This document shows positions 1 through 8,745 of a DNA stretch of 64,000 nt, in pieces. The position numbers and the translations under genes were made by a program. This DNA comes from JBHOQS01 sp042408875 (lineage in GTDB: Bacteria > Chloroflexota > UBA11872 > JBHOQS01). The notes under the pieces were generated by a model. The model saw only the letters and a program-made list of their open reading frames with translations, did not search any database and was not told the DNA's origin. Within the stretch, counting starts at the first letter, position 1. Each line of letters starts with the position of its first letter. Location of the stretch: assembly GCA_042408875.1 (NCBI GenBank), contig JBHOQS010000027.1, positions 186,001-250,000 of the forward strand. The letters are read 5' to 3'.

Positions 1-79
1 AGCAGCGTGAACCAGCGGAGCAGCGCCGAATTGACAGCCTTCCCTGCTCTGGGTACACTTTGGGCAGACAGCGCGTGAG

Positions 80-236
80 CGCTGGGCCGAGTCCGCACGG
101 CGTGCAGAGCGGGGGAACCAACGGCAGCGCGCCCGGTTGCGACAAGGGTGTCGGGCCGGGCGAGGGGTGAATCCGGCTGGGAGCCGGTAGGGCGACTCTT
201 TCCGTCCGAACCCGTCAGCTCACCTCGCAGGCGACA
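80..236 (+). promoter_or_regulatory. Cyclic di-AMP riboswitch (ydaO/yuaA type)
   Basis: The conserved blocks of the ydaO/yuaA aptamer occur in the right order: GCCGAGTCC near 86-94, GGGGGAACCAA near 111-121, GGGGTGAATCC near 164-174, and near the 3' end CGAACCCGTCAGCT followed by CACCTCGCAGGCG. GCC at 86-88 can pair with GGC at 230-232 to close the outer stem. This class binds c-di-AMP and usually turns expression off, most often for osmolyte, potassium and cell-wall genes. Here the next gene on the same strand is a sugar-type ABC binding protein at 449. CTCTTTCC near 196-203 could pair with GGAAAGAG near 237-244 and may form part of the expression platform. The class call is strong; the regulatory direction is inferred. 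Confidence 0.92.
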
Positions 237-448
237 GGAAAGAGACACGTAATGGCGCTCGCGCCGGCTAGCGACCGTGCTCGATCGCTGAGCATGATGC
301 ATGGCCGTAGCTGTCTCTGCGGTCTGCTGCGAGCCTCCGTCCCTCGCCGAGCACAAGGGTGGCTCCCCTACCCTAGTGTGCGCCTCGGGTACTCACGGGC
401 TAAGGTTAAGGTCCAATTGCACCAGTTTCACCACTGTGAGGAGGCGTC
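237..448 (+). other. Long untranslated leader between riboswitch and transporter gene
   Basis: About 210 bases separate the aptamer from the ATG at 449. An 80-codon open frame starts at 252, but it has no ribosome binding site, ends inside the next gene and has an unremarkable composition, so it is not called. No clear intrinsic terminator is visible. The good ribosome binding site GAGGAGG lies at 438-444, just before the ATG at 449. Confidence 0.5.
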
Positions 449-1851
449 ATGTTCCGTCTGGGCATTCCGTCTCTGCTTAGCCGCCGCCACCTGATCGGAG
501 GCCTTGCCGCAGCTACGGGCAGCGGACTCCTGGCTGCCTGCGCGCAGCCGCAGCGCACCACCACGCCGGAGCAAAGGCCGGCCAGGTCACCATCACCGGC
601 AGGTTGATGGTGCTGCAAGTCGATGACTACCATCCGGACCACAACAAGTTCCTGAAGGAGGAGATCGAGCGCTTTGCGCGGGAGAAGAACTGGCCGTTGG
701 ACCTGGCGAACATCGCCGGCTTCCTGGCGGGCATGGACATCTACCAGAAGCTCCTGGCCCAGAAGCAGGCCGGCCAGCCCCCCGACTTCCTGTTCCATGG
801 CCTCTCCACTCGCCAGATGGTCTTCTTGAAGCTCCTGCGGGAGCAGACGGCGTTTGTGGAGGACTTGCAGAAGCGCTACGGGCGGGTGTATCCGTCGGCG
901 CGGGCCTCGCAGGTGATCGATGGCAAGTGGTGGTCCGTGCCCTTCTACAACCGCACCGGCGGGTACTGGGTGCGGGAGGACAAATTCAAGGCCATCGGTG
1001 TAAACATTGACAAGGACCTCGACACCTGGGATCAGGTGCGGGAGAACTGTCTCAAGGTCTCTGACCCGGCCAACCAGCTCTATGGCTGGGGCATGACGGT
1101 GAACCGGTCGGGCGACGGGGAGAGCCTGGTGTGGAACATCATCTGGTCCTTCGGTGGGGCGCTGGCCGATACGACCGGGCAGATCGTGACGCTGAACTCG
1201 CCGCAGACGATCGCCGGCCTCACCTGGCTGAAAGAGGTGTACACTGACCCGAAGTGGGCGCCGATGCTGCCACCAGGGGTCAATGCGTGGACCGACCCCT
1301 CGAACAACGAGGCGTTCCTGGCTGGTACGATCGCCTTCACGTCGAATGCCGGCACGATGTATGCCAAGGCGGTCTTTGATAAGAACCCCTTGGCGCCGCA
1401 CATCAAGGTGTTGCCGCAGCCTCTTGGCCCGGCGAAGCAGCGCCTGCAGGGCTCCGGCGGGCATAATTTCTACTTCTTCGATGGCAGCAAGAACTACGAT
1501 GCGGCGCGCCAGCTGGCCGAGCATCTGCTGAGCATCGACGTGCAGCGGGTGCTGTGGAAGACCAGCACCGGCTACGTGGTGCCGGCCTACGAGAAGTGGT
1601 GGGACGATCCGATCATCCAGGGCGATGAGAACAGCCGCCGCTTCAGGCCGATTGCATTTTCTGAGCCACCGTTCCCAGGGGTGGCCTGGCGCGGCCCGCT
1701 CTCGGAGGCGGCCGACGCGGTATCCGCCCAGAACGTCGCCACGGATATGATGGGCGAGATCCTGGCGGGCAAGCCGGTGGCCCAGGCGGTCAAGGACGCC
1801 CATGACCGCTGCGTGAAGATCTTTAAGGAGTTCGGGTTCAAGGGCGCATGA
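449..1851 (+). pseudogene. Sugar ABC transporter substrate-binding lipoprotein, frameshifted
   Basis: The product would capture a sugar or oligosaccharide outside the membrane and deliver it to the permease encoded next. The ATG at 449 has the Shine-Dalgarno GAGGAGG. The first codons encode a twin-arginine-type lipoprotein signal: SRRHLIGG, a hydrophobic stretch, then LAAC as lipobox. That frame stops at about 605. The mature protein (extracellular solute-binding family 1, with segments such as YNRTGGYWV and a C-terminal KIFKEFGFKG) continues from about 567 to 1851 in the -1 frame. One missing base near 567 (the join GAG-CAA reads through as GAG-GCA if one G is restored) separates the two. 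A translation starting at the TTG at 604 would lack the export signal. It could be a real mutation, a sequencing error or, less likely, recoding. The restored length of about 467 residues is normal for the family. Confidence 0.8.
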
Positions 1852-2152
1852 GATGCCGGCCCTCACCCGGCCCCTCTCCCCAGGCCTGGGGAGAGGGGCG
1901 AGCATGGGGAGGCCTGGTGCCATTCGGACCTGGGTGTCCTGCCTGTATGCTGCTCTTCCGATGCTTTGGGAGAAGGGTGCAGGCGGGATGTAGGCTTGGC
2001 GCTTGTGCGGTGTGCACGGAGCGGCGCGGGGTGGCGTTCCCCCTCTCCCGTGCTGTGGGGGGTGAGGGCCGCCTTACACTCAACCTACCTGCGTTCACAC
2101 TGGCGCGAACTCTAGAGACCCAAAAACACACAAAAGACAAGGACGAACACCG
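1852..2152. repeat. Intergenic region with CCCTCACCC/GGTGAGGG-type repeat
   Basis: This 300-base gap between the binding protein and permease genes starts with a GC-rich inverted repeat near 1856-1908 (CCCTCACCCGGCCCCTCTCCCC and its near-complement GGGGAGAGGGG). A second copy of the theme lies near 2040-2066 (CCCTCTCCC, then GGGGGGTGAGGG). Related elements occur at 4820-4866, 26281-26412 and 31449-31490. No gene with a ribosome binding site is visible until the ATG at 2153. Confidence 0.6.
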
Positions 2153-4141
2153 ATGCGCGTTCCTCTCGCACGTGGCGCTGCGGCCCCGATCGCAGCGCCG
2201 GTACGGCGTGATCTTGGTGCCTGGGCCCGCGAGATCCTCGGCCGCGACTGGCTGACGGCCTGGCTCTTCGCCGGGCCAATGCTGGCTTTGCTGCTCGGGC
2301 TTATCGCCTGGCCGTTTCTGAACGGCGTCTGGATGAGCTTTAACCTGGTGATCGGCGGGCAGTGGCGCGGCTTCGTCGGCCTGCGCAACTACATCGATAC
2401 GATCACTGATCCCTACTTCCAGCGCTCGTTCTGGATCACGGTGCAGTTCACCGCCTCTGCGGTTGCGCTGAAGTTCGTGGTCGGCATGGTCGCCGCGCTG
2501 ATCCTCCACAACATCACCCGCGGGCGCACGATACTCACCGCCCTGATCCTGCTGCCCTGGATCGTGCCGGAAGTAGTCACGGCGCTGGCGTGGCGCTTCC
2601 TTTACGACCCGGTCTTTGGCGGTCTGAACCTGACCCTTCAGACGCTGTACCAGCTCACGGGCGGGCTGCTGGGCGTCTCCAAGGGTATCCCCTGGACCGG
2701 CGATCCCAAGCTGGCGCTGTGGTCCATGGTGGCGGTGAACCTGTGGAAGGGCATTCCCTTCTTCACCGTGCTGGCCCTGGCCGGCTTAAAGTCGATCGAC
2801 CGTGAGCTCTACGACGCGGCGGCGGTGGATGGGGCCAACGCCTGGCAGCGCTTCCTGCATGTGACCCTGCCGGGCCTGCGCTACGTCATTATCGTGGAGA
2901 CGCTGCTCTCCACGATCTGGACGTTCAACACCTTCGGCCTGGTCTTCCTGATCACCGGTGGCGGCCCTGGCGGGGCAACCCGTCTCTACGGCATCCTGGC
3001 GTACGAGAAGATCGGCGGTCTGCGCTACTCCTCCGGCGTGGCCACGGCGCTGGTAACTGCGCCGATCCTGGCCCTGGCGATCATCGTGCTCGGCCGCTAT
3101 ATGCGCGCCGGGCAGCGAGGAGACTTCGGCGACGAGGGCCTCCTCTACCGCATGGTGATGGCGCTGCTATGGCCGGTCGGGCAGGTCGTGCGCCTGCTGG
3201 TGGCTGCCTTCTGGGCTGTGGATTACGTGGCTGAGATCGCCTTCGAGAAGCTGGGCCGCCTGTTCGATCTGCTGGTCACTCGCGGTAACCCGCGGCGCAG
3301 CAAGCTGGTCCGGCGCATCGGCTCGAAGCTTCTGATCAGCGTGCCCCTTGCGGTGCTGCTGTTGTTCGTGCTCTTCCCCTTCTACTGGATCTTCATCACG
3401 GCGTTCAAGAGCACGCTCCAGTTCCAGCAGAAGCAGTCGATCTTCTGGCCAGCGCCGTGGACCCTGGAGAACTTCGTCACGCTCTTTACCAAGACGGAGT
3501 TCGTGCTCTGGTACAAGAACACGATCCAGGTCGCGCTCGTCAGCATGCTGATCAGCGTGATCGTGTCGTCGCTGGGGGCCTACGCGCTGGTGCGCTTGCG
3601 CTGGCGTGGCGCCGGCTTCATCTCGACGGCGATCCTGCTGACATACCTGATGCCCGGTATTATGCTGGTGGTGCCGCTGTACCAAATCTTCGTCGCACTG
3701 CGGGTGATTAACACGCCTATGTCATTGATGATCGCCTATCCGACGTTCCTGATGCCGTTTGCCTGCTGGCTCTTGATGGGCTACTACCGCTCGATTCCGG
3801 AGGAGCTGGAGGAGTCGGCGCTCATCGATGGCTGTAACAAGTTCCAGGCGTTCACCCGCATCGTGCTACCGCTGACCATGCCGGCCCTGGTGGCAGTGGC
3901 GATGTTCGCCGTCACCCAGGCCTGGAACGAGTTCCTGTTCGCTTTCATCTTCATCACAAGCAACGCGGCTACTACCCTGCCTGTCGGCCTGGGCAAGATG
4001 GTCATCGGAGACGTCTTCCCCTGGGGCCAGCTCATGAGCGCCTCGCTGCTCATGGCCATCCCGGTGGTCATCTTCTACGGGCTGGCCCAGAAGTTCATGG
4101 TCGAGGGCCTGACCGCAGGGAGCGTGAAGGGGGCTGGTTAG
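2153..4141 (+). CDS. Fused sugar ABC transporter permease (MalF-type + MalG-type)
   Basis: This 662-residue protein joins both integral membrane subunits of a carbohydrate ABC transporter (CUT1 family) in one chain. Residues about 30-320 form the MalF-like half, with its EAA loop near 219-241 (LYDAAAVDGANAWQRFL). Residues about 385-660 form the MalG-like half, with its EAA loop near 549-573 (EELEESALIDGCNKF). Between them is a linker of about 60 residues with one further hydrophobic helix. The two halves are normally separate genes of about 300 and 280 codons. The frame is open throughout, so this is not a misassembled stop. The ATG at 2153 follows an AAGGA-type site. No ATPase gene is nearby, so a shared MsmX/UgpC-type ATPase elsewhere is expected. 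The upstream binding protein is the natural partner. Confidence 0.93.
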   Translation: MRVPLARGAAAPIAAPVRRDLGAWAREILGRDWLTAWLFAGPMLALLLGLIAWPFLNGVWMSFNLVIGGQWRGFVGLRNYIDTITDPYFQRSFWITVQFTASAVALKFVVGMVAALILHNITRGRTILTALILLPWIVPEVVTALAWRFLYDPVFGGLNLTLQTLYQLTGGLLGVSKGIPWTGDPKLALWSMVAVNLWKGIPFFTVLALAGLKSIDRELYDAAAVDGANAWQRFLHVTLPGLRYVIIVETLLSTIWTFNTFGLVFLITGGGPGGATRLYGILAYEKIGGLRYSSGVATALVTAPILALAIIVLGRYMRAGQRGDFGDEGLLYRMVMALLWPVGQVVRLLVAAFWAVDYVAEIAFEKLGRLFDLLVTRGNPRRSKLVRRIGSKLLISVPLAVLLLFVLFPFYWIFITAFKSTLQFQQKQSIFWPAPWTLENFVTLFTKTEFVLWYKNTIQVALVSMLISVIVSSLGAYALVRLRWRGAGFISTAILLTYLMPGIMLVVPLYQIFVALRVINTPMSLMIAYPTFLMPFACWLLMGYYRSIPEELEESALIDGCNKFQAFTRIVLPLTMPALVAVAMFAVTQAWNEFLFAFIFITSNAATTLPVGLGKMVIGDVFPWGQLMSASLLMAIPVVIFYGLAQKFMVEGLTAGSVKGAG

Positions 4142-4229
4142 CAGACAGCCTTGCCACGGTCTCCCGCTCCTGCCGTGCACCAAAAGATGCACGCCGGAGA
4201 GACCGTGCGTGGCGGCGCCTCACCTGTAT

Positions 4230-4270
4230 GCCGGCGCTGGCTAGTCCACCAGCGCCGGCTTTCTTCTTCT
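4230..4270 (+). terminator. Rho-independent terminator after the permease fusion
   Basis: GCCGGCGCTGG at 4230-4240 is perfectly complementary to CCAGCGCCGGC at 4249-4259, with an 8-base loop. It is followed by a T-rich run (TTTCTTCTTC) from 4260. It lies about 90 bases after the permease stop and should end the transporter transcript. Confidence 0.88.
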
Positions 4271-4416
4271 CTCCGTTCTGGTTCCCTCCGTTCTGGCAGA
4301 ACGCATGATCCCTCAGTACGCGGCAGACAGCCTGTAGCCCGCCGGGATATCATGTAGCTGTCAGGAGCGGGCAACGGATCGGGTAGAGGGGATAGGCAGT
4401 CAAAGGAGAGCTAACA

Positions 4417-4737
4417 ATGATGGGCGAGCACAAGCGCGAGGCACGCGTGCGTGACGATGCAGCTCAGAAGGAAAAGCGCGAAAGTGGCCTGCCCGGCGGC
4501 GGGCAGGGCCGCCGCGATGAGGTCGGCCGCACGGGCGTGTATCCGGCGTCCGGGCCGCTGCCGGAGGGCGACGCCGAGTACCGTGGCCAGATGGCATGGG
4601 GCCAGGGGCTGCGCGGTGCTGCTGGGTACTATGACTCTGGCCCATCGGAGCTGCCGTTGAAGGACGAGCCGGAATTCCCGCCGCCTAGAGACCAGGGCGC
4701 GGAAGATACGCCAGCTCCACCCGAGCATGCACAGTAA
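4417..4737 (+). CDS. Small hydrophilic protein of unknown function
   Basis: The 106-residue product is very rich in Gly, Pro and charged residues and is probably disordered. It has no signal peptide or membrane helix. A central pattern (GGGQGRRDEVGRTGVYP, then WGQG.RGAAGYYDSG.SEL) looks conserved rather than random; I believe similar sequences exist as hypothetical proteins in Chloroflexota and Acidobacteria, but I cannot name a family. The start is clear: AAAGGAGAG lies 7 bases before the ATG at 4417. The gene stands alone, with a terminator on each side (4230-4270 and 4764-4793). The antisense open frames over the same bases lack comparable start signals. Confidence 0.75.
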   Translation: MMGEHKREARVRDDAAQKEKRESGLPGGGQGRRDEVGRTGVYPASGPLPEGDAEYRGQMAWGQGLRGAAGYYDSGPSELPLKDEPEFPPPRDQGAEDTPAPPEHAQ

Positions 4738-4763
4738 CGGCTTCCCTGCTCCGAGCGGTCCAT

Positions 4764-4793
4764 GCTTCGCTATAGCGAAATCTATAGCGAAGC
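4764..4793. terminator. Palindromic hairpin between convergent genes
   Basis: GCTTCGCTATAG at 4764-4775 is an exact inverted copy of CTATAGCGAAGC at 4782-4793, around a 6-base loop. It sits between the stop at 4737 (plus strand) and the end of the minus-strand gene at 4867, so it probably terminates in both directions. There is no long T-run. Confidence 0.6.
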
Positions 4794-4819
4794 CGCGCCG
4801 CTGCCGGTTGGCACTCCCT

Positions 4820-4866
4820 ACGTACCTCTCTCCCGCAGCGCGGGAGAGACACCGGGGCGAGGGCTT
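4820..4866. repeat. Copy of the CTCTCCCGC...GCGAGGGC intergenic repeat
   Basis: CTCTCTCCCGCAGCGCGGGAGAG is an imperfect inverted repeat. It is followed by ACCGGGGCGAGGGC, the same ending seen at the other copies near 1856, 26281 and 31449. Confidence 0.55.
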
Positions 4867-7392
4867 CTAGCCGCCCGCGGCGAGCGCCCGTATATAGTTC
4901 AGCACGTGCCAGCGCTCTTCCTCTGAAAGCGGGCCGGCAAAGCCCGGCATCGGCGTTCCAGGAATCCCGTCGGAGACGACCTGGAACAGGAAGCCGTCCG
5001 AATGGTGGGGCACGTGCACACGCAGGTCAGCTGGCGGGCTCGGCAGAGATGCTGCCAGCGGCCCGTCACCGCGGCCTGACACGCCGTGGCAGGTGGCGCA
5101 GTATTGCTCGTAGACGCGCTGCCCGATGGCTAACGAGTCCGGTGTCGGCGGATAGGGGTTCTGCGCAGGAATGGCCGCCTGCGCGCTTGCTCCTGGCAGC
5201 GCCAGGGCAAACGCCTTCCCTTCGGGGCCGAAGCCGAAGAGCAGGAGGGCGAAGCCCGCAGTAGCCAGTGCGATGCCTGCACCGGCCAGGCTGCCTTGCA
5301 CAGCCGCGGAGATGCGCGGCCGCTCCCGCAGGAGCCATGCTATTGCAAGCGTGCCCAGGCCGACTAGAGTTGCCGCGCCGCCGCCGAGCAGTAGCCAGTT
5401 CGGCGTCACTAGCTCTCCACCCGGGGGTACTGGCGGCAGATTGGCGACGGCCGGTACGTCCAGGCTGAACTGGGCCCGCGCGTCGTCTCGCTCGGGACGG
5501 CGTACCAGCGCGGTCACCTGCCATGGCCCGGCCATCGAGAAGAGTTGTCCTTCACCTTCGTAGCGGCTGGTGCCGGTCCGGCGCAGGATGAGCTCGCTCT
5601 CGCCCATGTCGTGGGCCAGCATGCGGAAGCGCAGCGCCACCCGCTCGACGTCTAGCGTCGACTGCCCGCGCGCGCCGGCGAGCTCCACGGTGAACCGATT
5701 GAACCCCACAGCTCCCGGCCGGATCTGCAGGCGCACACGGAGATCATCGGCCGTCACAGTCTGCGAGAGCCCCTCCTCACGGGCTTTCCTGGCTGCCAGC
5801 GCATCACGCGCCGGGGGCAGGATGGTCAGGAAAGCTACCGCCAGGACGAGGGCGACCCCGGCCGCCGCCTCCAGGGTTACGGAGAGCCGGAAGCGCTCCG
5901 CCAGCGCTGCGGCATCCTCCAGCGCTTGCGCGCTACGCTGGCGGACGAGCGTCCGCAGCCGCGGGCTTATACGGAGGAGGTGGAAGGCAGCAAGGGCCAG
6001 CATGGGCAGCAACAGGGCCAGCTTAAGCGCCAGAGCGAGCCCGTACGTTGTGCTCCATAGGGCCTCGATCGCTCCGGCGAGCCATGCTGCCTGGACGAGG
6101 CCGGTGACGGTCAGGACCAGGACGGCTAGCCCCGCCACTAGGGAGAAGCGCGGGATGATCTGGGCAAGCGTCTGAGGGCGCCAGCGCTCGTCCAGCCGCC
6201 GCTGCACCCCAGGAGCGGCTAGGGCGAGCTGCGCCAGGCCGCCTACCCAGACCGCGGCTGCTACCAGATGTACCCAGTCGAACAGCAGGCCGGCCGTAGC
6301 CTGTGGCAGTGCAGCGGCATGTGCGGTGAGGCTGCGCGTGAGCAGCGCTGCCGCAGCCAGGGCCACGCCGGCCCACCAGCGCCATGGCCCCGCTGCCGGG
6401 GCCCACAGGATCGCTCCGAGGGTGGCCAGCAGCACCACACGGATGAGGAGCAGTGTGCCATAGCGCGTGCCCAGCACGGTCAGCACCGGGCCGCCCAGCG
6501 CGCCCACCAGGGTCGTGCCGGCAGTCTTTGCCGCGTAGTCCAAGTAGGCGAGCAAGCTGGCGATAAGCCAGACGGCCCATGCCACCCGCACGAGGTGCAG
6601 CGCGGCCTGGTACGCTGCAGCCAGGACTCCAGGTAGGTCAAATGATGCCTGCTCGGGCGCGCGACCCTCGCTGCGACGGCGCCGCCGTCGCTCGCGGCTG
6701 CTGGTCCGCCTGGCACCGCCCACCTGAGCCGCCATGCGCACCAACGCCGGCTGCCAGACCAGCGGCATGAAGGCGAGCCCCCCGGCAGCACCCATGCCTC
6801 CCAACAGCTCCAGCCAGCGGATCGCCACTGGCAGCACCTGAACCGGCGGTGCCTGCTGTGTCGCCTGCAAAGGCGGGGCAACCCCAGGAGCGCCGGGCGC
6901 GCCGACGCTGAACGGCACCGTGCCGCTGGTGGTATGCCCGTCAACTGCGGAGGTCACACGCCAGACAACGGTGTACACGCCCGGGGAGAGCTCCGGCAGT
7001 GGCAGCACCAGCGCGAGTGGGTCGCCCAGCACTGGACGCACCGACTCGCGATTCACTACCTTGCCTGACCCATCGAGCAGCCGCACGTCGCTCAGCTTGA
7101 GTTCCACGGCCTCTGAGAACCACAACTGGACCTGTGACGGCGCCTGGTCGAGCACACTGCCAGCAGCAGGCTCAGAGCGGACCAGGTTGGCATGTGCCGC
7201 CACCGGCTGGGGGGTAAGCGCGGCGAGCGTGAGAACTGCGGCAAGGATGGCTACCCACCGAGTGGGCGCGCGCAGCCCTTCTGAGCGCCGGAGGAAAGCA
7301 GGCACCCTCCACCGGGTCCTGCCGGCGCCTCGTGTGCACTGGCAGGGCGCTGCTGCCGTCTGGTTGGATCGTCTATTCCGGTGCATGCGCAT
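4867..7392 (-). CDS. CopC-CopD-cytochrome c fusion protein
   Basis: The 841-residue protein combines three modules. A signal anchor (about 44-65) leads into a CopC copper-binding domain beginning AHANLVRSEPAAGS at residue 66; the N-terminal His of the mature domain is the usual Cu(II) ligand. Residues about 190-530 carry a CopD/YcnJ-like set of transmembrane helices. After a soluble stretch and two more helices, a C-terminal cytochrome c domain has the haem motif CATCH at 765-769 and a likely Met ligand in GTPMPGF near 815. CopC-CopD fusions import copper, for example for haem-copper oxidases; the added cytochrome c suggests a link to electron transfer or copper reduction. Its start overlaps the VKOR gene by 20 bases, so the two are co-transcribed. 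Confidence 0.9.
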   Translation of the reverse strand: MRMHRNRRSNQTAAAPCQCTRGAGRTRWRVPAFLRRSEGLRAPTRWVAILAAVLTLAALTPQPVAAHANLVRSEPAAGSVLDQAPSQVQLWFSEAVELKLSDVRLLDGSGKVVNRESVRPVLGDPLALVLPLPELSPGVYTVVWRVTSAVDGHTTSGTVPFSVGAPGAPGVAPPLQATQQAPPVQVLPVAIRWLELLGGMGAAGGLAFMPLVWQPALVRMAAQVGGARRTSSRERRRRRRSEGRAPEQASFDLPGVLAAAYQAALHLVRVAWAVWLIASLLAYLDYAAKTAGTTLVGALGGPVLTVLGTRYGTLLLIRVVLLATLGAILWAPAAGPWRWWAGVALAAAALLTRSLTAHAAALPQATAGLLFDWVHLVAAAVWVGGLAQLALAAPGVQRRLDERWRPQTLAQIIPRFSLVAGLAVLVLTVTGLVQAAWLAGAIEALWSTTYGLALALKLALLLPMLALAAFHLLRISPRLRTLVRQRSAQALEDAAALAERFRLSVTLEAAAGVALVLAVAFLTILPPARDALAARKAREEGLSQTVTADDLRVRLQIRPGAVGFNRFTVELAGARGQSTLDVERVALRFRMLAHDMGESELILRRTGTSRYEGEGQLFSMAGPWQVTALVRRPERDDARAQFSLDVPAVANLPPVPPGGELVTPNWLLLGGGAATLVGLGTLAIAWLLRERPRISAAVQGSLAGAGIALATAGFALLLFGFGPEGKAFALALPGASAQAAIPAQNPYPPTPDSLAIGQRVYEQYCATCHGVSGRGDGPLAASLPSPPADLRVHVPHHSDGFLFQVVSDGIPGTPMPGFAGPLSEEERWHVLNYIRALAAGG

Positions 7393-7891
7393 CGACCTCC
7401 GGCATGACCAGGTTCGCGACGGCGAGCGCCAAAATGGCTGTGATCACCACTGCGGAGCCGACACACCAGGGACACAAGGCCCGAATGACAAAGACTTCTA
7501 AAAATGTCAGATAGGCAGAGAAGAGCGTGCCGGCCAGGGCCAGCCCGAAAAGGGCGAGCGGTACTGCAGGAGGCACTGCAGGGCCGGCACGCGTCTGCCA
7601 GAGACTTAACCCGAGCAGCAAAAGATACAGCGCCAGCCCAAGTGCAGCCACCGGCACACTAGCTATGCTGGCATAGCGGCTGGCCTGCACCTGCGCGCAG
7701 CCGCCCGCGCTCAGGCAGAGCGCAAGCGCGCCGCTGTAGTGCACCCAGGTCAGGTAGCCAGAGATGGCCACGCCCAGCGCCGAGAGCCCCACGAGCAGCA
7801 GCGTCCTGCTGGGTCGGGCCCCGACAGCCCGCAGAGGAGCAGCTCTAGACTTGAAGTCGCCTCCGCCTGGCACATCCACGTCTTGTGGCAT
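7373..7891 (-). CDS. Vitamin K epoxide reductase (VKOR) family protein
   Basis: This 172-residue, four-helix membrane protein carries the VKOR cysteine pattern: a loop pair at C59 and C65 (CLSAGGC) and the active-site pair CPWC at 140-143, with the conserved Ser/Pro region (SIASVP) between. Bacterial VKOR reoxidises a DsbA-like thiol oxidase and passes electrons to quinone, making disulfides outside the membrane. The next gene upstream encodes a DsbA-like protein, its natural partner. The start ATG at 7891 has AAGAGA just ahead. The overlap with the CopC-CopD-cytochrome gene suggests that disulfide formation serves cytochrome or copper protein maturation. Confidence 0.92.
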   Translation of the reverse strand: MPQDVDVPGGGDFKSRAAPLRAVGARPSRTLLLVGLSALGVAISGYLTWVHYSGALALCLSAGGCAQVQASRYASIASVPVAALGLALYLLLLGLSLWQTRAGPAVPPAVPLALFGLALAGTLFSAYLTFLEVFVIRALCPWCVGSAVVITAILALAVANLVMPEVDAHAPE

Positions 7892-8006
7892 TGTCTCTTA
7901 AATGTTGCTAAATTCGCTAGATTTAAATGTTAAATGTTCTCCTAATCTTGCGGCGACGACCTCGGCGATCTCACCGATGCCAGCACCCCGGTACACTCGC
8001 TCATGC

Positions 8007-8723
8007 TCACGGAGCCGTTACCGTCTCGATGGCCCGGCGCAACTGGTCGAAGGTCGGCACGCCCTCGAACACCTTCTGGTCGTTGATGAAGATCGTCGGC
8101 GTTGCCCGCACCCCTTTCCGACGGCCCTCTTCTGTCTCTCCACGCACCTGTGCCGCGTACCGCTCTTGATCGAGACAGGCAGAAAAGGCATCGGTGTGCA
8201 AGCCCAGCTCGGCAGCAAAGCGTTTGAGGTTGGCTTTGCTGAATGTACCGCGGTTCTCACCAGCCTGCTCTGTGAAGAGCTTATCATGGTATTCCCAGAA
8301 CCTTCCCTGCTCGGCCGCGCATTCCGCCGCCTCAGCTGCCCAGAGCGACTCCGAGCCCAGGAACGCGAAGTGGTGCCAGACCAGCCGCACCCGCCCGCTG
8401 GCGATCAGCGTCTCCTCGAGCCGGCGTTCGGGACCCGAGGCGAACGCGCGGCAGGCCGGGCATTGGAAGTCTGCCCATACCTCCACCACGACCGGAGCAG
8501 CAGGATCACCTTTGCTCTTGCCAGCCGTGTCGACGGTCACCGTCTGCTGTCGGCGTGGAGGCCCGGCCAGGCTCAGCCCGATCAGGGCAACCGCGACGGC
8601 GGTTGCGAGGAGGGTCACCCCTACAATTGAAAGTACCCCAAACCGGTGCTGTGGTGTAGGAATAGTAAGATCTCCCCGGGCATGCGCGGACGCGCCTCGC
8701 CTGCCCGAGCGCTGCTTCCTCAT
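8007..8723 (-). CDS. DsbA-like membrane-anchored thiol:disulfide oxidoreductase
   Basis: The product has 238 residues with one N-terminal membrane anchor (about 28-53) and a DsbA/Thioredoxin_4 fold outside the membrane. The active site is FQCPACRAF (C88, C91), and the cis-proline loop is GVRATPTIFIN near residue 205. It introduces disulfides into exported proteins and would be reoxidised by the VKOR protein encoded next. The ATG at 8723 has the strong site AAGGAGAA. A 40-base perfect hairpin lies just upstream at 8746-8785. Confidence 0.9.
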   Translation of the reverse strand: MRKQRSGRRGASAHARGDLTIPTPQHRFGVLSIVGVTLLATAVAVALIGLSLAGPPRRQQTVTVDTAGKSKGDPAAPVVVEVWADFQCPACRAFASGPERRLEETLIASGRVRLVWHHFAFLGSESLWAAEAAECAAEQGRFWEYHDKLFTEQAGENRGTFSKANLKRFAAELGLHTDAFSACLDQERYAAQVRGETEEGRRKGVRATPTIFINDQKVFEGVPTFDQLRRAIETVTAP

Positions 8724-8745
8724 GCGTTCTCCTTGTAGGACTTAC

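Noticed and set aside
252..494. 80-codon frame just after the riboswitch
   Set aside because: It lacks a Shine-Dalgarno site and overlaps the start of the lipoprotein gene, whose ATG at 449 has a strong site and a real signal peptide.
406..1923. Long minus-strand open frame (505 codons) across the binding-protein gene
   Set aside because: It lies antisense to a clear solute-binding protein, has no ribosome binding site and an Arg/His/Leu-rich composition typical of high-GC shadow frames.
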